From positions 26,970,001 through 27,034,000 of the forward strand of contig OZ231128.1 of NCBI GenBank assembly GCA_965153355.1: a stretch of DNA of 64,000 bases, read 5' to 3'. This stretch comes from Flaccisagitta enflata. Lineage: Eukaryota; Chaetognatha; Sagittoidea; Aphragmophora. Shown here piece by piece: positions 42,001-54,000 of the stretch. A program made the translations under genes and the position numbers. How positions within the stretch are numbered: the stretch's first letter is position 1; the number at the start of each line of letters is the position of its first letter. Under the pieces are notes generated by a model, which was not told the origin of the DNA, did no database searches, and saw nothing but the letters and a program-made list of their open reading frames with translations.

Positions 42001-45000
42001 TCGCAAAACTGGTAAAAGAGGTCGCCGCGGGTCGAAACCGAAGCAAGACTCCGGAACAAGGAGGCGCATACGGGGGCGAAAGCAGTCGCCGCGAGAGCCC
42101 GGAGCGCGGGTCAAGGGGGTACGACAGCCGCGAACGGTTCAGACCGCGATATCAAGACCAAGACAGGTTCAGCAACGATGGCTACGTTTCTTCCCTAGGC
42201 AGAGGCCAGCGCGAGGCCTATGTGCAGCCAGGACCCAACTATAGCCGCCCATTTGATGATCAGGACTACGGGAGTGGCTACCCCAACAGAGGCCGCCCGG
42301 AAGAGCGATCGCAAGGGTATTCAAACACAAGAGGCGCATACGGCAACTCCGGCAGCTACAACCGAGGCAGTGGCGCAAACCGAGGCCGGCGATATAGTCC
42401 GAACCAAGGCAGAGGTTTCAGTCCGAACAGTGGCCGAAACCGGCCCCCTAGCAATGCGCAGCAGAATTACCTTGGTGAGTTTGGACTACAGCCGGGCTGT
42501 TACGCAGAGCAAACCCACCAACCTCAAGGCCCGCCACCAGGCTATTTCCAAAGCCATGCTCCGCCAGTAGATCCGTACTGGCAGGGTGGTTCCCAGGTTG
42601 GGCATGGTGGGGGTGACCGTGCCGGTAGCCGGCCACTCCCCCAGCCATCGGCACCAAGCGGCAGCCAATACTGGGGCTGTGATGACCCTACGCCTGAAAG
42701 TGCTCACGCGTCCCAATGGGACTGGCGTGATCCAAAAAACTTCTAACCGGCCATGCTATGGGGCAAGCACAGGCCGGCCCAGTTCTTGGTGCCCTGAACT
42801 ATGACAATTGCGAAGATGTCCCGGGATTGATTGATACAGATGATGAAGATGACGATGATACGTTCGCGGTTAATAGCGAGCCGCAACCCCACCCCTTAAA
42901 ACCCAACCCGCCACCTAAATGGCGGTCAACTGTGTACATAGCATTAGGTAGAACTGCATTTCCTGCACTCGTCGATTCCGGATGTACGGCGAGCTGCATT
43001 TCGCATGATTTCTTTACTCGTAATCCATGTTTTCAACAAACTTTTGCCCCGGACAAGACTGAAGGCCGAGCCATCAACGGTACTGGTGTCCCATCAGTCG
43101 GCGAAGTCCAACTCAACCTTTGGATGGAAGGTGAGCCGATGTCGATAAAGTGTAAAGTCATCAAGGGGCTTGTGGAGCCTGTCATCCTCGGATGGGATTG
43201 GATGGCAAAGTACGACGCGGTTCTAGACGCCGGCAGAGGAATTCTCGGGTTTCGTGGCGGCTCCACCCAATTAGTCGAGTCTCCGTTCATGGTGTCATCT
43301 TGTCTCTACAAGATGGGTGAGGATGTTACCTTGCCACCGTTCTCCAAAGTTCACCTTAACGTGGAACTTGTGCATAACGTCGATTCAGTCAAAAACGCAA
43401 CAGGCACAGTTATAACCGAGCCCTTTTCAAACAACGGTGTAAACTTCTGGGCCGCGAGAACGTGCGCGAGAGTCAAAGACAACAGATTCAGAACTGAACT
43501 GATTAATAACACAAGTGACGAAATTTTGGTGGAAGCCGATTACGTTATTGGAGCGGTCGAATTCATTGACGAAACCAAATTCGATGCCAAAGCAAATCAG
43601 ACGGAGATGTTTTGCCGATACGAGGACGATGCACTGTCAACAGGGGAAGTTGGCCCGCCTGATCAGACGGACCGCCTTCCACCCGACAAGCCAGAGAACG
43701 AAGCTGGCCAGACCGCTGAGGATGGTATTCCAGCGGGGGCCAAACGTCTCTCCGTTGACTATTCAGACGTTGCCGAAGATGCCAAGCAGTACATTCCGCA
43801 GCTCAAGGAGTTGGTAAAGAAGCACGATGCAGCATTCTCAAAGCATGACCGCGATTATGGCCGCACAGAGTTAGTGAATTACCGGGCAAACTTGAAAGAC
43901 CCGGACCAACCGCCGCTCGCGACGTCGCCATATCGCACTTCGCCGGAGATGCGAGAAGTGATTGACGCGCAAGCCCACCAAATGCTTGCAGATGGACTGG
44001 TGGGCCACTCTACCAGCCCATTTTCCGCCCCAATTCTGCTAGCGAAGAAGAAGTGCGGAGGATGGCGGTTCCTCACTGACTTCCGTAAGATCAACGACTG
44101 CTGCAACAAAATCGTGTACCCACTACCGCGCATTGAAGACTCCATCCAACGGCTGGAAGCCCCTCGTTATTTCACTTCGATGGATTTAACGAAGGGCTTC
44201 TGGCAAATCCCGGTGCACAAGGATGACCGCAAGTTTTTCGCCTTTTCCACTGAGACAATGCACCTTGAATATTTGGTCGCACCGATGGGAGCACCGATGG
44301 GAGCGAAAAACAGCCCAAGTTACCTCAGCGCGCTGATGCAACTCGTCCTACGTGGGCTACCGATCCAGCATGTGATCAGCTACCTGGACGATATTCTGGT
44401 AGCTGACACAAACATGGAGGACCACCTGAAACACCTCGATCTAGTTCTCTCGGCACTGGCAAAGGCGGGGCTCAAATTGAATCCCGCCAAGTGCCAGTTT
44501 GCGCGCGATTCGGTTATCTGCCTTGGTCACAAGTTGTCAAGAGAAGGAGTGTCCCCAGATCCCACCAACGTCGACAAGGTCCGTTCCTGGAAGAGGCCAA
44601 CGAACGTGAAGAAGCTGCGAACGTTTCTCGGACTGACGGGTTATTACCGTCAATATGTGGAACATTACAGCGACATCGCCAGTTGCCTAACGGACTTAAC
44701 ACGAGCCGACGTTAAGTGGGAATGGACCGAGAAGCACCAGAATGCGTTCGAAAAGCTGCGGGATACATTGATTTCGGAGAAAGTAATGAGCTATCCGAAC
44801 TTTTCAGTGCCGTTCATTGTGAAGTCCGACGCGTCCGAAACCGCAATCGGATATATGTTAACACAAAAAGTCGAGGGCAACGAAAAGGTGATTTCATACG
44901 GGTCTAAAAAGTTAAATCAACAACAGCAAAACTGGCCAACTTATGATCGCGAGTTTTTCGCGCTGGTGTCGGGTGTCCGGGCTAATGCGCATTACCTTAG

Positions 45001-48000
45001 ACACAATACGTTCACTGCCATCACCGACCATCGTCCACTTCTTGCGTGGAGACGTATCGACGCTAAGAAGGATCCGACGGGACGCCGTACGAGGTGGTCC
45101 ATTGAACTCAACAACTACGACTTCACACTGATCTACAAAAAGGGCCTCGCCCATGCGGATGCGGATGCCATGAGCCGGCGTGGCGATGAAGACGACGAAG
45201 TAGCAGAAGATAGCGACGAATTTTTTGGGCTTAGAAACTTCGAAAAATGGCGCTTGAATCCGCCCGAGTTTTGCTTGCTTGGGATCGAAGATGCAGATGA
45301 GGCATCAATTGTGGTAGTGAACGCTGATGACGAGGAAAGAAAACGCCTGCGACGTGAACAAGATGCGGACCCAATAATCTCCAACGTCAAAGCCTTCATC
45401 AAGGGACGAAGACGCCCACCATCAAATTTCCCAGCAACATGGTACCGCAAAAACTTCCACCTCCTGACAGTACAGGATGGTATTCTGTACTGTCAGGATT
45501 ACGCGGCATCAGTCCACAGAGTTGTCCTCCAGGCCGTCATTCCGGACTCCATGGTTAAGGAAGTCTTGACAGACCTTCATGGTTCTGAAAGAGCGGGACA
45601 CCTCGGTGTGGACAAGTTGCTCCTTAAAGTAAAGCGTTACGCTATGTGGCCGACGCTCAGAAGAGACATCGAAGAAACTGTCAGGAATTGCATGGTTTGT
45701 GACCGGCTCAGAAAACAGGTACCAGCGGTTGTGACGCCACTCCGCCCAATCATCGCTCAACGCGTCTTCGACCATGTGATGTGCGACCTGGTCACGATGC
45801 CGCACTGCAAGGGTTACAGGTATGTCCTAGTCTTCAAGGATGTGTTTTCCGGGTACATCCGGTGCTACAAGTTGCGCAACAAGGAAACCACGGGAGTCGT
45901 CAGAGCATTGGATGATCTCGCATGCACTTTGGGCCCTCCGAAGATCCTGTCCAGCGATAACGGGATGGAGTTTAACAGCAACGAGATGAAACAGGCGTGC
46001 CGAGTGCTCGGCGTAGAGAAGCGCAACAGCGTCCCCTACAGGCCTCAAAGCCAGGGAAACGTCGAACGGCAGAATCGAACGCTCATCCAATATCTGAAGC
46101 AACAACTCCTCGACAAGGGTAATTCTTGGGTCGACCATCTCGCGCTGGTAGAATGGATCTACAACACGTCACCTTACTCACGAACACAAATGGCGCCATA
46201 TCAGCTTTTCTTTGGACGAGACCCGCCCGTCCCTCCGCTCGCGAAAAGGGACGATATTCCCGCGGCGGAGTGCACGAAAAATGCCACCTCGTTCGAAGCA
46301 GTGAGAAGGAGGACGCTGGAAATTGAGGAAAGCAGACGGGCCCTGGAAGCCGAAGCAAACCGAAGAGCTGATGAGAAGCGACGCCAGGAAGCCGCTACGT
46401 ACAACCGCAAGGTGAAACACGTGCCGTTGGAGGTAGGTGACAGAGTGTGGGAGAAAGTCAATGTCCGCGACAACAAACTGGACGTTGAATGGAGCGGTCC
46501 GACCGAAGTTGAACGTCGCTCCACCCACCCATCGGGGGTTGGTACAACGTACGAGATCAGAAGGCCGGACGGCTCTCCGGCGCGCAGAAATTATGAACAG
46601 CTTAAGAAGGTCAATGCTGACTACGACAAAGCGATGGCGACGCCTCTCCCCAAGAAGGAGAGAGCAAGGACCAACGATATGAACTGGCTCATCAGTTGCA
46701 TAACCCCTCTGGGCCCGCAACTACCGCCGCCGCCACCCGTCCAGCCTGCGGCGCCAGGACAGCCTGTTCAACCGGCGATGCCGCCACAAGGGGTGCTGCA
46801 AAGGCCGCCTCCATCACCCTTTTCACCACCAGGATCTCCTTCAAGGGAGCCACAACCGGCGCTTCCGCCACCATTGGTCCCGCAAGTGACTCCCGCACAA
46901 GACAATGCACGCCGCGGTGCGTCCCTGGGCGGTCCTCTGGGAGCGCCGCCGCTGGGCCCAAATCTGGTGAATGCAGACGATAACGAGATGCAAGAAGCCG
47001 ACGCGAACACCGGGGAAGTCGGCGCTGCACCCATCAACGGAAGCATCACTGGAGACGCAGCATCAGGTGTGCAAATGACGGGAGTAGACCAGGACGCAGG
47101 CGAAAACTCAACCAGACAGAGCCTGACAGCGGAGTCAACAACCGAGCATGACCAGGGTTTCCTGTTAGATTCCATCGAAGCAGGGCCCTCAAGTCTGCAG
47201 TCAACGCCTCAGAATCTTGACCTGGGTGAAATAACGGAAGACGACATGCGATATGGACCGCCGCCTCACCCTCTGGTAACAGGGCGATTCAGGATGAGGC
47301 TTACTGCCTCGACTGACGGTGACAACGGTTCAAGCCCGGGATCCAGCCCTGACCTTTCACGGACTCGTCGGATGGCGTTTGGTCGTGGTGTAGGACTTCC
47401 GTTCATTACAAAGGTCGAAGTTGACGCACTCCCTGAAGGCGATGAAGAGGAGCAGGGTTCCTTCCACACTCCAGCTCCATCCGTGGATGAACATCGTGCG
47501 GAGGAAGTTGGACTAGCAGGTGAAAATGAGGATCCGACACCAGGCTACATTGTGCATTCAAACGAGGGCGACATCACGGTGGTTCGAGTGTCCGAAGAAG
47601 AGGCCGACGGAGAAGAGAGTCCAGGAGACGCTGAGGAGACAGACCCTCCTCCGCAACCGCGACTTCCTCCGCCTCCACCCCAAAAGGACCAACACGAATT
47701 GCAAGGCAAGATGCGAGCGAACCGTAAAAGCCGATACAACCCAATGGACCGGCGATCGGCCGAAGAGCTGCTGGCACGGAGACGGGCTCAAGCACAGGCG
47801 ATGGAACGCGACGCGAATGGGAGATTCCGCTCAAAGAGCACAGCCGAGCCAAATCCTGAAGACCAATAATTCCCCCCCCCCTCGTCGTATCCGAGATTGT
47901 GAAGAATGGGGAAGTCGCTACTACTGAAATCATGTTTCGTTACACTTGTTTCATGTTTATTACGTTACTTCAATGCGATTACTTTGTTGTTAATCATGCT

Positions 48001-51000
48001 CATGTCATTCTCCCCTTCGCCGTGACCTGGTAGGTTGTGGCAAGGGGAATGTGTATATACAATGCCTAATTTGCAACGATAATCCGTCAATATACTGCTC
48101 ACTGTTGATCATGTTAATAAATCTGGAATTCCAATTAATCGTGCACGAACTGGAATAGTTAATTTAGCCATAGATACGGGCCGCAGAAAGCTAAGACAAA
48201 AACAACAGAAAACAACAACAAAAAATAGAAAGAAGATTAGTACGAAAAAAAAAATAGAAAAAAAAGGGAAATGACATCAAACTAACTCTCAATACAAAGA
48301 TAATCCAGCTTTTACCTTTCCATCCTCAAAAAGGTGTCCTCTTGAGATGCAATCCTTACCTGGTGGGTGGTACTCAACAGCGGGATTCCCAACGAACTCA
48401 AGAAAGCAGAACCATGTTACCTTGGCGACGAAAGGTATGAAATAATCATGCGCGACTAAATGAGTGATTTTGAATCAAGCGGATCCTTGAGTGAATGAAA
48501 ATGACTTTAGATGGCCAATGAATGAAGTGAGAATGCGATCAACTTGACGACTCTGACTCTTACTTAGACTAGCACGATTAATGACATTTCCTATCCCGCA
48601 TCATAGGAGCAAGAAAACTGCATTGGAGAGTGAAAACCAAATCGCACGTGTTGATCAATCAAGAGAAAGAATTGCTACGGGAAAAACTACTGATGAAGAT
48701 TTAATCCGTTTTTTCTCAGGGGGGAAGGGAATACGGTATATTTTTTTCCCTCCTTTGGTCAAAATATAATACTTTTGAGAAGGACACTTTTAGTACATTA
48801 AGGATATAGTAAAGATGCCAGTTTTAATCGAAAAATGCCTAATTGTTGTGAATCCTCCTCATCATAATCAACATTCATTGTCGCACTCAATTGCTTTAAC
48901 TTGTTAAAAACAACATTCTCCTCCTTTTAGTAGAAGTAAACGATTACGAAAAAAAAGAAAGAATAAAAATAAAAAAAAAAAATCGCACTTCGAGATGGCG
49001 AGCGCGCGAGAGCCGCGTGCGATCCCGGCGGGTATGGAGTGTGATCGGGTCAACATTCACACGGTTTGGCTCAACGAGGAATTCCGGGATCCCGATTATA
49101 CACGAGGACTGCCGCCGATAGAAACTAAAGTGGAAGAATTACCGCCGCTTGGAAGAGGAAAATTCGAAAATGCAAACGAACGCCGTCTCGACGACTTCTT
49201 CCATGAATACGAGATGAAACGTGGCGAAAGGATTCGACTGCCGCGCGAAGAACGGGAATACGTGACGTCTAACGATCGAATGCAACAAGTCGTCCGTGAA
49301 ATTCGGCGTGCCATGGACGAAAACGGTTCGGATACGTTCCCGTGTGGTATCGATCAGGAGAAGGAAGTAGCAACCTTGCAGATTTCGATGGCAATAAACG
49401 ATAAGTTAGGTAGAAATCCGCCGTTTGAAAGTAACGTAACGTTCCAGGTTAGAACGGCAAAGAAGGGTATGCCGAATGTCAGCTCCGGTCCGTTGGGGGA
49501 GATGGTATCTTTCCTTTCGGACCCGAGGCTTGTTTTCTTTAGCGTCGGCGCGCCGGAAGATCTGAAAAAGATCTTTAAAGCACTTGGTATTCCCGACGAC
49601 GTGTTAAAACGAGTGCGGTTTGTCGAGTTACAGCAAATCTACACCTTCATCTTCAATTTGCTGTGGTCCCCCGAAGATGCGTGCGAATATTTGGGGGCGA
49701 ATCATGCACAAGACAAATTTGTCAAGGAGTTTTGGAGTGTCCTCGGAAACGCTGGGCTTCTCACCATCACGAAACTGGCTTTTCCCGGGAAAACGATGGC
49801 GAAACGGCTTCGATGGCGCGACGGTAACAATAACTTTGATTGTCACAAGGGTCCGATCGGTCCGGAGTTGGAAGAATACGCCAGTTTGGATTCGTGGCTC
49901 CACCTCCACTGCGTGTTAGAATTGTGCGAGAAGAAAATGGGTATCCCGTTCCAGTATTTCGTTCGCGTGTACGGTAGATACCAGGGCGAGTTAGAGTGCA
50001 ATACATTGCCCCAAATTTTGCGCGTGATGGCGGGATCCGGCGATATCGGCCTGCTGTCACCCACTCAGAGAAGGGTAAAACGTCACGTCGATCGGTTCAT
50101 AGATTCCGACTTTCGCGATCATTTCTTATGGAATCAGTTCGAAATCCTTTTCAAACGCTCGAAGAAGGAATGGATAAAAGCCGAGACAAATCGCGACGGC
50201 ACCGGAAAATCGTACTTCGTGGAATGGCGAGAGACTCCGTCCGAAGTCTGGCGTTCTCGACCGACGAGGGAGCGGGTTATGGAGTTGCGTCGGTGCCGAC
50301 AGCAGAGAAAGTCGGTGTTCTCCGCTGCTTCCGTTGTGATCCACGACGACGATGACGAACGACCTTGGGCGTTAGGAATGGAGGCGACTATCGCACAAGA
50401 CGACGACTTCTGGGAAGGACCCAACAAAGACCTCGTTGGTACAGAAGATATTGACTCATCCGAAGACGAGAACGACTATAGCGACGAAGGTGAGATAATT
50501 GGTGAAAATGTAATTGGTGAGAGTAAAACAGATTCGATGGTATCGCTTTCTGTGGTGGTTAAAAATGGTGAAAGGTCGTGTACAACTACTGATACTAATA
50601 ATTCACCTCTACAACTGTCTGCTTACTCTCCTACCCGTCCTACATCGCCTTCTCCTCCCCGTAATGTAGATGTCCAACACCAGCCGCCCCTGTCATATGC
50701 GCGGTACGCTTCAGAGCCGGAGCAGCCGCCTTACGCCGAACGTCAGCCAACTCCTCCTCCGCCTTCACCTCCTCCCCGGATGATTCAGGGGCCAATGCGT
50801 GAGATACAGCCAATAGCAGGTAGTTATTTGGCAACGGTCGTCGACGGTCTTGTGAGAAAGGAGCGGCGTGTCAGAGTATCGGACCGCCTTTTGTCGTTGA
50901 AAACGCGAAACACGCCGCGAATGATCGAGGATACGCTATCGGTCATCAAAGGGTTTTACGAGAAAGTAACCGATCCTGACCGACGAATCAAATTGGTTAA

Positions 51001-54000
51001 AGAGTGTAAGAAGCTTTTCGATGGCGACGAGGAAGGTCAACACGAGTTCATGTTACGGGTTATAACGTCCAACGTTCTTGAAAGAGGCCGAATTTACGCG
51101 GCTAATGTGCTTTGCTGTAAGAATGTTTCGCCATTCATCCTTCTTGACGGACTGTTTGAGAAAGTAAACGACCAACAGATGTCGGTGATGGCGGCGCAAT
51201 TCAGCCGCGATGACGTCCTCGATTTGGTGAAGTTTGTGGCGAGCCACTTCCATGAGCCCGACGTGATGTTTGACAAAATCCGCGAACAAGAGTGTTTTCA
51301 ACCATATGACCGACTCGACAAACCGACTTATTTCGATCCGGTCCGCGTTAGGAAATTTCTTGTCCAAGTGTTAGACGTGGCGCACCTTCCCCATCCCGAC
51401 GAGATGCGTATGGTCACCATCAAGCTCACTGTCCAATCGTTGATTTCGTCGTTCCGAAAGGGCTACCTCGAGACGGAGGACTTTATGGCGATTTGCACCG
51501 ATCTTGTTGGAACATGGGATAGAATGTGGGAGCTCATCTACTTCTTTCTAGAGCGGCAGAGTGGTACCCTTGCTGCTCTGATAGCCCCACTTGCAAAAAT
51601 CGATCCGCCGGTGGTGCAGAATGCTTTTGTCCCGTCGTGCCGGAAACCGTTCAACGGCGCTCTTCACTCACTTCCGCATTGCGCGTACACGATTGTTAAG
51701 TCTGCGAAGGAGGTGGTACAGTTCGAGCTGGACCTTAACAACGCGACTCAGTATTTGGTGGACATTTTCACGACGACGACAAGAAGGGACATGTACGGCA
51801 AATCGGGTCTGGTTACGTTTGTCACCAAAACGGGAATTTTCTTCGTCCTCCCGAGCTTTTATCCGGATGTCAACAGTTCCATTACCAATGTGTTGAAGGC
51901 GGACCGCCACCGGGTGTTAACTATCAGATGGTCCGTCGACCGACGTCATTTCCAGGACACGTTCGGCTTTATTCCCAAAACGGTTATCGATATTCCTTCC
52001 TTTGCGAGAAGAGAAAACGGCGAAATGGTTAGCTTCGATGAAGTCTGCGAGAGGGTAACTGGAGGTCCATTTTGTCAACGTGCGTCGTTCTTCTCCGACA
52101 ATGCCATGCCCTCGGATCCAGCCTTTGATCACCGTGCAATGCGTGGCTGCGCGGGATTCGACTTTATCAACGAGGAGAAGAAGCTTGGCGAGCCGCGTGT
52201 GGTCTCAGCCGAGCCGGGGCTGTTGACTCAGTCTCGGCTCCGTGCTCTTGACCCCACGGGCGAGTCTCCCCGTCGGAAGAAAAAGAAGTCGGCTACGCGT
52301 ACCGCCGACGACGTTGATGATCGCCAGCACCGCCGTGGCCGTTCTCGGGAAAGGAAAGGAAAGAAGGAAAAGGAACGAGAAGTTGAGTACGTTCCAAGAG
52401 AGGACTCTGCCACGAGAAAGAGGAGAGAACGTTGGGAAGAAGAAAGAAGAAGAGATGCGAGTATGGAAGCACGCGGATGGCGATTTTATTGATTCACTGT
52501 TTAAATATGTTTTTTCTGGTCTAAGCCCGCCACACCGGTAAGCCGGGACGGGCATCTTTTTTGTAGAAAAAAGATTTGTAACTTTTTTTTTTTCTCCCCG
52601 CTTTTTCCATTTTCGAGTATAATCATGTTTCGCGGCTGTGTATTTCACTCCTTATCCGTAAATTGCATTTTCGTTTCGTTTGCGACGTTTGACTGACGAG
52701 TTTGGGAGCTTGATGAGCATTTCAAATATCTTGACTCTTGTTCAATTCGTCTTGTTTCGCTTTGTTGCCGTCGAGGGCGACTGGCGCAAGCGAGGGGAAG
52801 TGTGTAAGAGAGGGATTTTGGAATGGACATTGGCGACGTTAAGCGACGGTTTTGATGAAGAGTCTTGATATGTATGTTTTCGTGTTGAGTATTTTCCCGT
52901 CGCATTATTGATTGATTAACATACGTGTAATTATTAAAGGCCTCTATCTGTCTTCTTCTACAGATAGATCGGGGTCTCTGTCATATGTGTAATTTGGCCT
53001 CGGGCCGTTTCTTCCTCCATATCTCAAGGCCCCATAACACACTACCGTAAGTCCATATTGTGGCCTTGACTGTCAAATATTGAATTACTAAAAAGACGCT
53101 GAATACCGAAAGACTGCATGATCTGAATATAGAAAGACATTCGATGCAATCCACGCACGGGGGGACGCGTGCTAGGCTGAGCAAGACCGTAAGACGGCCC
53201 CAAGTTCCGTCTTACAGTGCTCCTGCCTAACCGTCTACGACTTGATTGCTGAGCTGTCGTAGATAAAATGTCATGTTGTCATGAGGTCATAAATAAAATG
53301 AAACATTACTTTCTCTAGCTATATTCTCCTTCTTTCTCATACCTACATGTCCACCACTTTAATGCTTTGCCTCCCTTACCCCACCGCAGAATCTCACTGG
53401 CATGATAGAGCAACAATTCATGAGTCCCTACGACGAAGTGGTGGGTTCTCATCTCAACACGATTGCCGCGCATAGACTTAGGTCAGATTATGTCGAAGCT
53501 TACTCGCACCAGTGCAACGTCGTCCAAGCCATCGTCAGAATGCTCCAATCGTAAGTTGCATGGTAGGCGAGACTTATTAAGGGGCATGGTAACTTCGAAA
53601 AATATACAGACTGGCTGACCGTGAATTCTGATTACTAGCACCGCGAGTTCAGATGAATTGTTGCACATGTCACGTTGTTGTTAGTCGTTTCCTGGCCGGT
53701 CGGTGGATAACACGATCTTTTGAAACCACCAAGTTGCGATTTCTGAGCATTTCCTGATTGCCGCTCCTAGCTCCTGCGGCCCTGCCTAATCACAATCCAC
53801 CACTTTGTGCCTTTTTTATTGGATCACGACATCCTTCACAATTTCAATAATTTTTTCATCATTCACTTCTTGCAGACAAAAGGAAGAGAACTGGTCTTTG
53901 CCAATCATGTTTGTTGCAACTTTAGACCTTCGCCTCATCGCTGTACAGGCCGATCATCAGCTCTTTGAATCAAAAGGTGGAGGTGGTGGCAACTTGCAGC

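Larger units (their letters stand above)
39242..53216 (+). mobile_element. Complete 13,975-bp Ty3/gypsy-type LTR retrotransposon
   Basis: Order: 5' LTR, PBS, leader, ORF1, gag, pol (PR-RT-RNaseH-IN, the Ty3/gypsy order), a gap of about 1.1 kb, a 1165-residue exonuclease-like ORF, PPT and 3' LTR. The LTRs start TGTAAG and end CTTACA. The flanks are the 4-bp direct repeat GTGC (39238-39241 and 53217-53220). The two LTRs differ at about four bases and one extra G, so insertion was recent on this genome's scale. All long frames are open. It lies in sense orientation within PCID2 intron 1. At 14 kb it is far longer than typical gypsy elements (5-8 kb), mostly because of ORF1, the pol extension and the last ORF. 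No envelope protein with signal peptide or membrane anchor is seen. Confidence 0.95.
39182..53265. mobile_element. Family B copy split by the LTR retrotransposon
   Basis: The left part (39182-39241) begins AAGTCGCGGACACGCGACTT, with GTCACATTTTGAGCGGTTT. The right part (53217-53265) reads GTGCTCCTGCCTAACCGTCT then ACGACTTGATTGCTGAG. Joined across one GTGC, they match the family B copy at 17690-17850 (GAGCGGTTTTTGCATTATTG, then CTCCTGTCCAACCGTCCGCG). The retrotransposon therefore landed inside an older family B element. Confidence 0.75.

Noticed and set aside
46178-47030. Long minus-strand frames opposite pol and its proline-rich tail
   Set aside because: Shadows of the GC-rich coding strand. 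Pol has clear domain evidence on the plus strand.
48995-52492. Envelope protein interpretation of the third large retrotransposon ORF
   Set aside because: No signal peptide, membrane anchor or fusion-peptide-like region. The composition is that of a soluble nuclear or cytosolic protein with exonuclease motifs.
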